Shown piece after piece: positions 1 to 5,314 of a stretch of 7,030 nt of DNA (positions are counted from its first letter, which is position 1; each line of letters begins with the position of its first letter). The notes beneath the pieces are model-generated. The model was not told the DNA's origin. It ran no database searches and was given only the letters and a program-made list of their open reading frames with translations. The translations under genes were made by a program, and so were the position numbers. This DNA is from CAZUPF01 sp964622035 (GTDB taxonomy: Bacteria > Patescibacteriota > WWE3 > JAUXAW01 > JAYEID01). The stretch is from assembly GCA_964622035.1 (NCBI GenBank), contig CAZUPF010000030.1, forward strand, positions 1-7,030. The letters are read 5' to 3'.

Positions 1-2065
1 TTGTAGTAGTGGCAACAGGGGGTGGGCCCGATCCGCGTGAATCAGCCATCAATCGACGGGAATCCTCTGTTTCCTCACCTTCGAGGACCACGGTCGTGGT
101 GGGATCCACCAACCCCTGCACGACAAAGTTGAGAGCGGCTACCTCCGAGGGCACGAATCTCGCCTGCGAAACAAAGTTGGCCCGCGGGAGGGCATTCTCC
201 ACCCGGTAAACATAGAGCTGGTGTTCCGTAAGGGCCAGATCGGTGGTGAGCACTGGGGTAAGGGCTTTGTTCGCAATCCTTAGAGGACTTAAAACATACT
301 CTATCGCTCCGTAAGAGAGCAGCTTAGCTACCCCGGGAACGGTATTAAGCTCCTCTGTATCGTCATTCCACACAAACCCAGCGTTAGCAAACTCTAAAAA
401 GCGCCTGGCCCGAAAAACACTAATTCCCGTATAAATTGAGGCGGAGGGGATATCCCAAACCAAGCCCCGACTGTAAGGAATCAGCTTTTGGCCGTCCAAA
501 AAAGCGCCAGGATCATTTCGCCACCCCCGCTGTTTGAGATAGGTAGAAAAAGCCAAGTAGCTCTCCCGCAAGGGCAGTATCCTAAAATCCTGACCGAGGT
601 TGTCCCGCAAAAAATCCACGGTGGGCGGGGGCCGCTGCCAGTCCTTCTCCACGACGGTTTGATTATACTTCCCAAAGTTAAAGTAGAGATCTGCGGCGGA
701 GAAAAAGACCAGAAGTAAAAGGGCCACTTGGGGAGCGCGTGCCGCAACCAACGGTTTTTGCAAGAGACGCCATTTAGGCACCACCTGACGAAAAACAAAC
801 TCCTCAAGAAAGAGAGCCGCCAGCAGGCTCATACTGAAGGAAATGAAAATAACAAACCGGGCCGACACTCTGAATGCCGCAGCTAGTGGAAAGAAGTAGA
901 GAAAATTAAACCGCGCCTCAAGAACCGAAAAGACAAGGAGAAAGATAAAGAAGCCCACCTCGCCACTCCTCCCTTTACCCCTTCTCGAAAGGAAAGACGC
1001 CACCTTCAAAGCGCCAAAGATGGCGGCTAAAAGGCCGGAGTAGGCGCAAATCTCCCAAACAAGAACTTTAGAGTCAAATGTCAAATAGGGCGCCCATTTC
1101 GAGGGGTCTCCAAAGCTAAAAGGGACCAGAAGCGTTGTCAGGTGCTTAAAAAAGAAGGGGAAAGCCAGCGACCCAGCGTAACTTAGCCCCTGAGAGCGGC
1201 CGGATTCTCCCAGGAGCTCCAAGGTGGGCCCCAGCTGGGCCGCGCCGAGCGCCAAACCCAAAAGACTGGCCGCCACAAAAACACCCGCGTACCGTAGGAA
1301 GAGGGAAATTTCTCGATTAGTGATCAGGGGCTCAGCTGCCTCCCGCAACCTCTCCCGGGAAAAGAGAGCGCCGATAAGATTAAAGGCAAAGTAAAGACCC
1401 GTCACCACCAGACAGTAAAAAAACATTTGGGGGTGGCCAGCGAAAAGCTGCAGTCCTAGAATCGCCCCCATCCCCACTACAAACCCCCCACATCCTCTAT
1501 CTCCCCTATCACCCTTATCCCCCCCTCTCCAAAACAACCGCTTTACCAAAAGCATCTCCAGCGGAAACAAGGCCACTACGGAAAGGAGGGAGAGGTGTTT
1601 CCAGCGCATGGTAATGGGAGCGCCAAAAGCAAAGGCGGTTGCTGCAAAAAGAGCTGTGAGTGGCCGAAGTTGCAGGCCCTTCCGCGCAAAAAGGTAGGTG
1701 GAGAGTCCAACCCCCACGACACAGAGGAAAATACTTAAATTATAAGAGCCCGCCGCTGGCAGAAATAGCGAGAGAACGCTAGAGGGAAAAAACGCCTGAA
1801 TCTGGCCCTCAGCAAGCATCGGAAAACCGAATCCCGCGTTGGCAGACCAAAGGGGAAGCTGAGAATCGCGCAGAGTCTTCGTCAGAAAGATCCGCGAAGG
1901 GAGGAAAAAATCCTCAAAATCGCTTCCAGCGGTATCCCCAGCAACAAAAACACCTGGAGGGGAAAACGCCCGCCAAAAGAACAGCAATCCCACCGCCACT
2001 ATCATTCCTACGGCTAAAAGATCCGGCCAACTTATAAACCTCCTAAACTTAGATTTAAGATTCAT
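1..2065 (-). CDS. YfhO-like polytopic membrane protein, 3' end outside window
   Basis: The frame is open from an ATG at 2065 to the left edge, giving 688 residues with the C-terminus missing. About a dozen hydrophobic segments follow a short basic N-terminus, the first at residues 14-33. The first outer loop carries an acidic motif, GDTAGSDFEDFF (43-54), then PLWSANAGFGFPM (71-83), the layout of YfhO-type GT-C-fold proteins. The segment RFNFLYFFPLAAAFRVSARF (385-404) also fits that family. From about residue 475 the chain is a soluble outer domain (PPTVDFLRDN, FRILPLRE). Bacillus YfhO has been linked to sugar decoration of lipoteichoic acid, so a role in envelope glycosylation is likely; the substrate cannot be read here. 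The ATG lies in a heptamer array and has no clear Shine-Dalgarno sequence; M21 is an alternative start. Two microrepeats are translated in it, at residues 181-194 and about 667-679. It is probably the last known gene of the leftward operon. Confidence 0.85.
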   Translation of the reverse strand, partial: MNLKSKFRRFISWPDLLAVGMIVAVGLLFFWRAFSPPGVFVAGDTAGSDFEDFFLPSRIFLTKTLRDSQLPLWSANAGFGFPMLAEGQIQAFFPSSVLSLFLPAAGSYNLSIFLCVVGVGLSTYLFARKGLQLRPLTALFAATAFAFGAPITMRWKHLSLLSVVALFPLEMLLVKRLFWRGGDKGDRGDRGCGGFVVGMGAILGLQLFAGHPQMFFYCLVVTGLYFAFNLIGALFSRERLREAAEPLITNREISLFLRYAGVFVAASLLGLALGAAQLGPTLELLGESGRSQGLSYAGSLAFPFFFKHLTTLLVPFSFGDPSKWAPYLTFDSKVLVWEICAYSGLLAAIFGALKVASFLSRRGKGRSGEVGFFIFLLVFSVLEARFNFLYFFPLAAAFRVSARFVIFISFSMSLLAALFLEEFVFRQVVPKWRLLQKPLVAARAPQVALLLLVFFSAADLYFNFGKYNQTVVEKDWQRPPPTVDFLRDNLGQDFRILPLRESYLAFSTYLKQRGWRNDPGAFLDGQKLIPYSRGLVWDIPSASIYTGISVFRARRFLEFANAGFVWNDDTEELNTVPGVAKLLSYGAIEYVLSPLRIANKALTPVLTTDLALTEHQLYVYRVENALPRANFVSQARFVPSEVAALNFVVQGLVDPTTTVVLEGEETEDSRRLMADSRGSGPPPVATTT
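30..64 (-). repeat. 10-11 base microrepeat inside the YfhO-like gene
   Basis: Read on the minus strand this is three units, GATTCCCGTC, GATTGATGGCT and GATTCACGCG, plus GATC. It aligns without gaps to 3066-3100 on the plus strand, with 27 of 35 bases identical by hand count. It is translated in frame as part of a polar stretch, EDSRRLMADSRGSG, just after the strand TTVVLEGEE of the outer domain. It therefore seems to sit in a surface loop that tolerated an insertion. Confidence 0.65.
1484..1525 (-). repeat. 9-base tandem microrepeat encoding a GDKGDRGDR loop
   Basis: On the minus strand the units are GGGGATAAG, GGTGATAGG, GGAGATAGA and the degenerate GGATGTGGG. Because the period is a multiple of three it keeps the frame and gives residues 181-194, a Gly/Asp/Arg-rich loop between two membrane segments of the YfhO-like protein. 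A loop this hydrophilic and repetitive is foreign to the hydrophobic sequence around it. Confidence 0.7.
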
Positions 2066-2081
2066 GATTCATGATTTACGA
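2047..2081 (+). repeat. Heptamer array TTYANGA containing the 2065 start codon
   Basis: There are five consecutive 7-base units on the plus strand: ACTTAGA, TTTAAGA, TTCATGA twice, then TTTACGA. The reverse complement of one TTCATGA unit contributes to the ATG at 2065, and the array encodes the first residues MNLKSK of the YfhO-like protein. It is the inverted partner of the array at 2110-2144, across a 28-base spacer. Confidence 0.75.
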
Positions 2082-2109
2082 ACGATATTGACAGCGATTT
2101 GATTCTTTT

Positions 2110-2144
2110 TCTTGGATCTTGAATCCTAAATCGTAAATCACTAA
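2110..2144 (-). repeat. Heptamer array TTYANGA containing the 2141 stop codon
   Basis: There are five consecutive 7-base units on the minus strand: TTAGTGA, TTTACGA, TTTAGGA, TTCAAGA and TCCAAGA. The first unit holds the TAG stop of the fusion gene at 2141-2143. The unit consensus matches the arrays at 2047-2081 (opposite orientation) and 4286-4313 (same orientation). A run of A and G follows on the minus strand, so this is not a standard U-tract terminator. Confidence 0.75.
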
Positions 2145-3502
2145 GAGCGTTCCCGTCGCTTTCTAACGGCAATAAACGCGATAGCTGCCCCTAACCCCCC
2201 TAGGACCAGAAAGAACCGCGGATCAATTACCCAAAAAGAGATCTCCTGCTTCGCCGACTTCTCCCCGTTGCGCCCATAAAGCATCTCCAAAGTAGCCGTA
2301 TATCTCCCCAAAGGAAAGTTGGGCTTCCATGGTTGGCTGTACGCTACATAGGTATCGGGAAGGGCCTTCTTCTCCCGCAGCGGAAAGTCCCCGCACACCC
2401 CATCAAACATGTCCCGCACTGTAAGACCTCCCCAAACATTTTGGTGGTAGATTCCCGTATTCGACAGAATTGTCCGAAAAGAGAGCGGATCGGAAGCAAA
2501 GTACAAACCGCCCAGCTCCCTCCCCTCCACCGAGAAACCGGACAGCTCTGCCTCCCAAGCGGTATCTCCCAAACCCTCCCCCAGAACGGAAAGAAAAACT
2601 AGGGAGCCCGCCGCCACATTCTGCGTCACTCGGTAGGGACCCTCGCCTTCGTCATTCCCCCGCACCTCCCCAAAAAAGGCCCCGAAATGCCCACCCACCT
2701 CCGCGTCCTCAGGTACGCGAACACGGACCTCAACCACCTGCTCTTCGTGCGGTCCCAGAACGATAATCTCCTTCGCAAAGTCCGCCCATCTCGAGATAGT
2801 GTAGCGTCGGCTAGAGTAATCCAGAAAATGGACATCCCCAGAGGCAGAGATAACAAAGTCCTTAAATTTAGGCCGTACCTGTTGAGCATGCACCAGGGGG
2901 TTGAAGAAGCTAATCGCAAAGAAAAAATCATCTCCCGGCCGAACATCCCTTTCGACAGACAAGGGCGAAATCTGCACCCCCGAACGCTGTGGCTCCGCCG
3001 CCTGGGCCAAATTACCGCCCACGAGCAGACCCAATGTAACTATTGCCAGCAGCACAGCCAATACAGATTTACGCTGATTTATGGCCGATTTACGCCGATC
3101 TGATTTTCGCTGATAATTTGGGGACCAAACTCTTCGCCTAATGTCAATCTTTCTACCTCCAAAATTAATAAGGAACCCTAATTTGTAATTAGTGCTTTTA
3201 AGATAGTACGTGAGTTGTAGCTCGTAACCCTTAAACATAGCAGGCACAGCTTTAATCTCCACGATAACTTTCCCATCAACTACGAAATCCGGTCTATAAG
3301 TGCCAACTTTCCTACCCTTATACACAACACCGAGAACTTTCTCACGTTCAAAAGGGATACCCACCTCTTTGAGTTCCTCTGCAAATGCCTTCTGGTAAAC
3401 ACTCTCCTTATGCCCAAAACCGAGCGTATTGTAAACAGCGAAGGCACACCCCCGAATTTTATACGACAGGTCTTCGTACAGGAAATCCTTAATCTTTTTC
3501 AT
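2141..3502 (-). CDS. Fusion of GxxExxY nuclease-like domain and secreted DUF916-like protein
   Basis: This 453-residue frame joins two proteins that are normally separate. Residues 1-125 form a complete GxxExxY-family domain: G30-x-x-E33-x-x-Y36, then the PD-(D/E)XK core with D72 in TYRPDF, E82 and K84 in VEIKA, and the QLTYYLKS and LINFGG blocks (96-116). Residues 127-146 are largely repeat-encoded and basic (QRKSDRRKS). Residues 147-169 are a typical signal peptide, hydrophobic and ending AQAA. Then come two beta-sandwich-like regions (about 172-420) that open with ISPLSVERDVRPGDDFFFAI, as in DUF916-like peptidoglycan-binding WxL-associated proteins, a C-terminal membrane helix (about 427-444) and the basic tail RKRRERS. 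The start chosen is the ATG at 3502; an in-frame TTG at 3511 is an alternative. No ATG precedes the signal peptide after the nuclease-like domain, so the secreted part depends on the fusion or on a rare start codon (TTG 3061, GTG 3055). Confidence 0.8.
   Translation of the reverse strand: MKKIKDFLYEDLSYKIRGCAFAVYNTLGFGHKESVYQKAFAEELKEVGIPFEREKVLGVVYKGRKVGTYRPDFVVDGKVIVEIKAVPAMFKGYELQLTYYLKSTNYKLGFLINFGGRKIDIRRRVWSPNYQRKSDRRKSAINQRKSVLAVLLAIVTLGLLVGGNLAQAAEPQRSGVQISPLSVERDVRPGDDFFFAISFFNPLVHAQQVRPKFKDFVISASGDVHFLDYSSRRYTISRWADFAKEIIVLGPHEEQVVEVRVRVPEDAEVGGHFGAFFGEVRGNDEGEGPYRVTQNVAAGSLVFLSVLGEGLGDTAWEAELSGFSVEGRELGGLYFASDPLSFRTILSNTGIYHQNVWGGLTVRDMFDGVCGDFPLREKKALPDTYVAYSQPWKPNFPLGRYTATLEMLYGRNGEKSAKQEISFWVIDPRFFLVLGGLGAAIAFIAVRKRRERS
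3066..3114 (+). repeat. 10-11 base microrepeat between the two halves of the fusion gene
   Basis: On the plus strand the units are GATTTACGCT, GATTTATGGCC, GATTTACGCC, a short GATCT, GATTTTCGCT and a final GAT. It marks the exact boundary between the GxxExxY domain and the signal peptide. Read on the minus strand it encodes the basic linker (about residues 131-146) that could serve as the positive region of the signal peptide. Confidence 0.75.
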
Positions 3503-3533
3503 CGGCGTCAATCAGCTATAATCCGTGTCCATC
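3501..3533 (-). repeat. Degenerate copy of the 10-11 base microrepeat at the GxxExxY start
   Basis: On the minus strand the units are GATGGACACG, GATTATAGCT and GATTGACGCC, then GAT, the last of which runs into the ATG at 3502. With one gap the final 24 bases align closely to 3077-3100 on the plus strand. It supplies the sequence immediately upstream of the start codon and offers no Shine-Dalgarno sequence. Confidence 0.6.
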
Positions 3534-3538
3534 AGTTA

Positions 3539-3555
3539 GACTGCCTTCGGCAGTC
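3539..3555. other. Perfect 7-bp hairpin over the end of the 3554 gene
   Basis: The arms GACTGCC and GGCAGTC enclose a 3-base loop. The hairpin overlaps the TGA stop (3554-3556) of the upstream gene on the minus strand. No T-run follows it in the leftward direction, so intrinsic termination is doubtful. It could stabilise a 3' end or mark the old junction before the GxxExxY insertion. Confidence 0.6.
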
Positions 3556-4303
3556 AAAACCAACTAGTCGTTATGTAGTAGTAAACCTCATTTTGGTAAC
3601 CTCCGCTGTGCTGCGTTGCTCCAACATCAAGCTGATAGGTTACAATCAGATTTGTCCCCCCCGCACAAGCCGAGGAGTAGTTGTTTATCTCCCCCGCCGC
3701 CCCGCTGACAAAGGAGGAAAAATTGCTCCCCGAAGCCCACCGGGCCTCCGCCGAGGCTCCGTTGAGGGAAAAACCTAACCCCGTGTCGTTCCCGGTATCC
3801 CAGGGAATGGGCGCGGCGTAGTTACCAAGACTCGCCGGAGTGATGTAGGTTCCCGCACTGGCGGTATGTTCTAAGTTCTTACTCTCGTAGGTGTAGAGCT
3901 TATAACCATTAGCAGAGTCCGTAGTCACGGTGCAAGTATCGGTGTTGCTCTGCGGCGTACCGGCGGATACTTCCGGGATAGTGACTGAGCTACCACAGAC
4001 AATAGACAGGGTCCCGGAGTAATACATAATCCCCTCGTAAATGTTGTAGCTCGAGCCGGTCTTTTTCTCGGAGAATTCCTGCCCCAGAGCCTGGTTCAGC
4101 TTGTAATTTCCGGAAGTTCCCACCCCACCCCCCGTGTCAATAGCATTGTCCTTAATCTTGTAACTGGACCCGGTCATCTCGGTATAGGCCCGCACAACCG
4201 CGCCAGAAGAATGGCCCCAAACCAAGGCCGCCACTAAGACGACTCCCCAAAGCCCCCCCACAAGTACCCGCGATCTAGTTTTCCCTCTTAAATCGTAAAT
4301 CAT
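3554..4303 (-). CDS. Secreted beta-rich surface protein of unknown function
   Basis: This is a 249-residue protein. The N-terminus has basic residues (K8, R10, R12) and a hydrophobic core (13-29), which suggests Sec export; the cleavage site is not certain. Residues 44-95 hold three copies of a short motif, GSSYKI (45-50), SGNYKL (64-69) and GSSYNI (83-88), around a GGGVGTSG turn, a repeat style common in exported proteins of CPR bacteria. Residues 97-249 are Thr/Ser/Gly-rich and probably an Ig-like beta sandwich: IVCGSSVTIPEVSAGT, then TDSANGYKLYTYE, ending in YQLDVGATQHSGGYQNEVYYYITTSWF without a membrane anchor. There are three cysteines (103, 124, 213). The first residues MIYDLR are encoded by a heptamer array, and the gene starts 11 bases after the previous stop, so translational coupling is likely. 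A partner role with the DUF916-like protein is an inference from position; no WxL motif is present. Confidence 0.75.
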   Translation of the reverse strand: MIYDLRGKTRSRVLVGGLWGVVLVAALVWGHSSGAVVRAYTEMTGSSYKIKDNAIDTGGGVGTSGNYKLNQALGQEFSEKKTGSSYNIYEGIMYYSGTLSIVCGSSVTIPEVSAGTPQSNTDTCTVTTDSANGYKLYTYESKNLEHTASAGTYITPASLGNYAAPIPWDTGNDTGLGFSLNGASAEARWASGSNFSSFVSGAAGEINNYSSACAGGTNLIVTYQLDVGATQHSGGYQNEVYYYITTSWF

Positions 4304-4320
4304 AAATCTTAAATCTATGT
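4286..4320 (-). repeat. Heptamer array TTYANGA spanning a stop-start junction
   Basis: On the minus strand four exact-length units, TTTAAGA, TTTATGA, TTTACGA and TTTAAGA (4286-4313), follow a diverged unit at 4314-4320. The diverged unit holds the TAG stop of the upstream gene (4315-4317). The second full unit gives the ATG of the next gene (4301-4303). The whole 11-base gap between the genes is repeat. Confidence 0.8.
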
Positions 4321-4893
4321 TCTCAACCAGATTCTTCGCCCAATCAAAAAAACCGCCACCAAGACGGTGATCCCGACCGTACCTAGCAATGCCAGCATCA
4401 CTCCGCTATCCTGAAACCAACTCCCAACCTCCCTCTCCCCCTCAGCAATTCTTGTCCCCCAGACCTCCCCCCGATCCCGGGGCGCTGCCAATCCGGCATC
4501 TTCTCTGCCACCGCTACCACTTTTCCCCGTGGGGGAAGCAAAATCCCCATCTAGACTGTAAACACTGTAATCTTTACTTCGTTCTTGAATAAAAAACGAT
4601 GTCGCTGGGAGCCCGCCCTCCTCCTCTTCCCCACCAAACAGCGGTTCCGGCAGGGGCTTTATCCCCTTAGTCAGCTGTAAAGGAACCGGGGAAACAACTT
4701 CCGATACCGGGCGGAAGAGGCGACCGAAACCCACCCAAAGACCGTCCCACAACCCCGCCGTTTCCCTCTCCTCCTCCCCCATGCCCTCTGTATCCTCCGA
4801 AACCTCCCCCCACCCAAAAGATGATGAGGGGGCGGCCCACGAAAAGATTATCAGAACGAGCAGTAAACCAAGTATCCGTCTTAGCCTTCTCAT
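4315..4893 (-). CDS. Secreted, membrane-anchored protein of unknown function
   Basis: From the ATG at 4893 this is a 192-residue protein not assignable to a known family. Residues 1-27 are a clear signal peptide: basic MRRLRR, hydrophobic ILGLLLVLIIFSW, then small residues. The mature part is acidic and low in complexity, with glutamate clusters (30-44, EEEEGG at 89-94) and a Gly/Ser stretch near 122-130, so much of it may be unstructured. A single membrane helix lies at about 164-184, followed by a basic tail (RRIWLRT), the topology of a type I surface protein. The 4893 start is preferred over an in-frame ATG at 4950 because it begins right at the signal peptide and has GGGA about five bases upstream. 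The extra 19 residues from 4950 would be made largely from a G-rich microrepeat. As first gene of the leftward block it may present or tether the next secreted protein; that is only an inference. Confidence 0.65.
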   Translation of the reverse strand: MRRLRRILGLLLVLIIFSWAAPSSSFGWGEVSEDTEGMGEEERETAGLWDGLWVGFGRLFRPVSEVVSPVPLQLTKGIKPLPEPLFGGEEEEGGLPATSFFIQERSKDYSVYSLDGDFASPTGKSGSGGREDAGLAAPRDRGEVWGTRIAEGEREVGSWFQDSGVMLALLGTVGITVLVAVFLIGRRIWLRT

Positions 4894-4894
4894 A

Positions 4895-4936
4895 ATTTCC
4901 CAGCTGCCAACTACCAACACCAGCCTACCACATCCC
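4895..4936 (-). repeat. G-rich heptamer-period array abutting the 4893 start codon
   Basis: On the minus strand roughly six 7-base units follow one another, including GGTAGGC, GGTAGTT, GGCAGCT and GGGAAAT. The last ends two bases before the ATG at 4893 and supplies the GGGA that looks like a ribosome binding site. The units are more diverged than in the TTYANGA arrays and share the period but not the sequence. Confidence 0.5.
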
Positions 4937-5002
4937 AAAGAATCGGGCAACTTGCAGCACCCTCCGGAATTTCCGTTGGTAGTAAAGGTTTACTCCCTGG
5001 TG

Positions 5003-5043
5003 TTGACATTGTCAATACCGCCCTCTTGACACTTCTTGACACT
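5003..5043 (+). promoter_or_regulatory. TTGACA repeat cluster, likely operator of the divergent region
   Basis: A perfect 13-base palindrome, TTGACATTGTCAA, lies at 5003-5015. A 10-base tandem repeat, TCTTGACACT twice, fills 5024-5043. The words sit on the same helical face in the second part (10-base step), as expected for cooperative binding. The TTGACA words resemble -35 boxes, but none has a good -10 at 16-18 bases on the plus strand. On the minus strand the palindrome gives a TTGACA (5015-5010) with only a weak TAAACC at the right distance. Repressor or activator sites for the adjacent helix-turn-helix protein are the simplest reading. Confidence 0.5.
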
Positions 5044-5048
5044 ATAAA
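5043..5048 (+). promoter_or_regulatory. Candidate -10 box of the helix-turn-helix gene
   Basis: TATAAA is five of six bases of the -10 consensus and lies 22 bases before the ATG at 5071. The matching -35 position holds no consensus, and the tandem TTGACA repeat presses against it, so the promoter may need an activator or be blocked by a repressor. Confidence 0.35.
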
Positions 5049-5070
5049 GGAATGGTGCTACGGTGGGAGC

Positions 5071-5259
5071 ATGGAAACAAAGGTCGGAAAAGAACGCGCC
5101 GAGGAGCTCTACGAAGCTTGGATCAAGGGTGCACCGATCAAGTCTCTGCAAACGGAGTTTGGTATCACCCGCCAGCGGATTTACCAGATTCTAAACAACC
5201 ACAAAAACATCAGCGAAAAAGACAAGATGCTGCGCGCGGTAAATAAGTTCAGCAAATAA
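5071..5259 (+). CDS. Small helix-turn-helix DNA-binding protein
   Basis: This is a 62-residue protein, basic at both ends. A helical N-terminal part (KERAEELYEAWIKG, 7-20) leads into a helix-turn-helix at about 21-42: APIKSLQTEFGITRQRIYQI, with the G31-I-T turn and recognition helix RQRIYQILNN. The pattern resembles sigma-70 region 4 and resolvase-type helix-turn-helix domains; no other domain is present, so it is a stand-alone DNA binder rather than a sigma factor. The ATG at 5071 is chosen over an in-frame TTG at 5026 because it starts the conserved part, is preceded by a purine-rich GGTGGGAG, and leaves the repeat cluster outside the gene. It lies first in the rightward block, 55 bases before the four-helix-bundle gene, and next to an operator-like repeat, which fits autoregulation or control of both divergent blocks. 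Confidence 0.7.
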   Translation: METKVGKERAEELYEAWIKGAPIKSLQTEFGITRQRIYQILNNHKNISEKDKMLRAVNKFSK

Positions 5260-5314
5260 ACCCGACCAAACTGTCCCTTAACCGCCACCAGCACCCTTTA
5301 GCAACCCTTAAATT

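Larger units (their letters stand above)
3066..3533 (-). mobile_element. Putative inserted unit carrying the GxxExxY domain
   Basis: The GxxExxY coding region is bracketed by related microrepeats in opposite orientation: plus at 3066-3114 and minus at 3501-3533. Both ends contain GATTKACGCCGAT. The unit separates a DUF916-like signal peptide from the hairpin that follows the previous gene, which suggests insertion at the 5' end of an existing gene. No transposase and no clear target-site duplication is visible. Mobility is inferred from structure only; the GxxExxY protein is not a known transposase. Confidence 0.35.

Noticed and set aside
9..807. Open frames at 9-209 (plus), 488-718 (plus) and 481-807 (minus)
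   Set aside because: They overlap the continuous YfhO-like frame, which has a coherent membrane-protein translation throughout.
2333..3103. Plus-strand open frames at 2333-2602, 2470-2766 and 2687-3103
   Set aside because: They lie antisense to the well-supported fusion gene, have low-complexity proline/arginine-rich products and no recognisable domains.
3539..3555. Intrinsic terminator
   Set aside because: The stem is not followed by a T-run on the minus strand; on the plus strand it is followed by A-rich sequence.
3554..3556. TGA read as an amino acid (alternative code of some CPR lineages)
   Set aside because: TGA is not seen inside any supported frame, and readthrough here would add only a few residues before TAA; the standard code explains all genes.
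3554..4303. WxL-domain protein
   Set aside because: No WxL tripeptides are present in its C-terminal half; only a general beta-rich, secreted character is supported.
2047..4320. Repeat arrays as a CRISPR array
   Set aside because: Units are only 7 to 11 bases with no unique spacers of constant length, and no cas gene is visible.
4894..4950. Start of the 4315 gene at the ATG at 4950
   Set aside because: The added 19 residues come mostly from a G-rich microrepeat and would precede a complete signal peptide starting at 4893.
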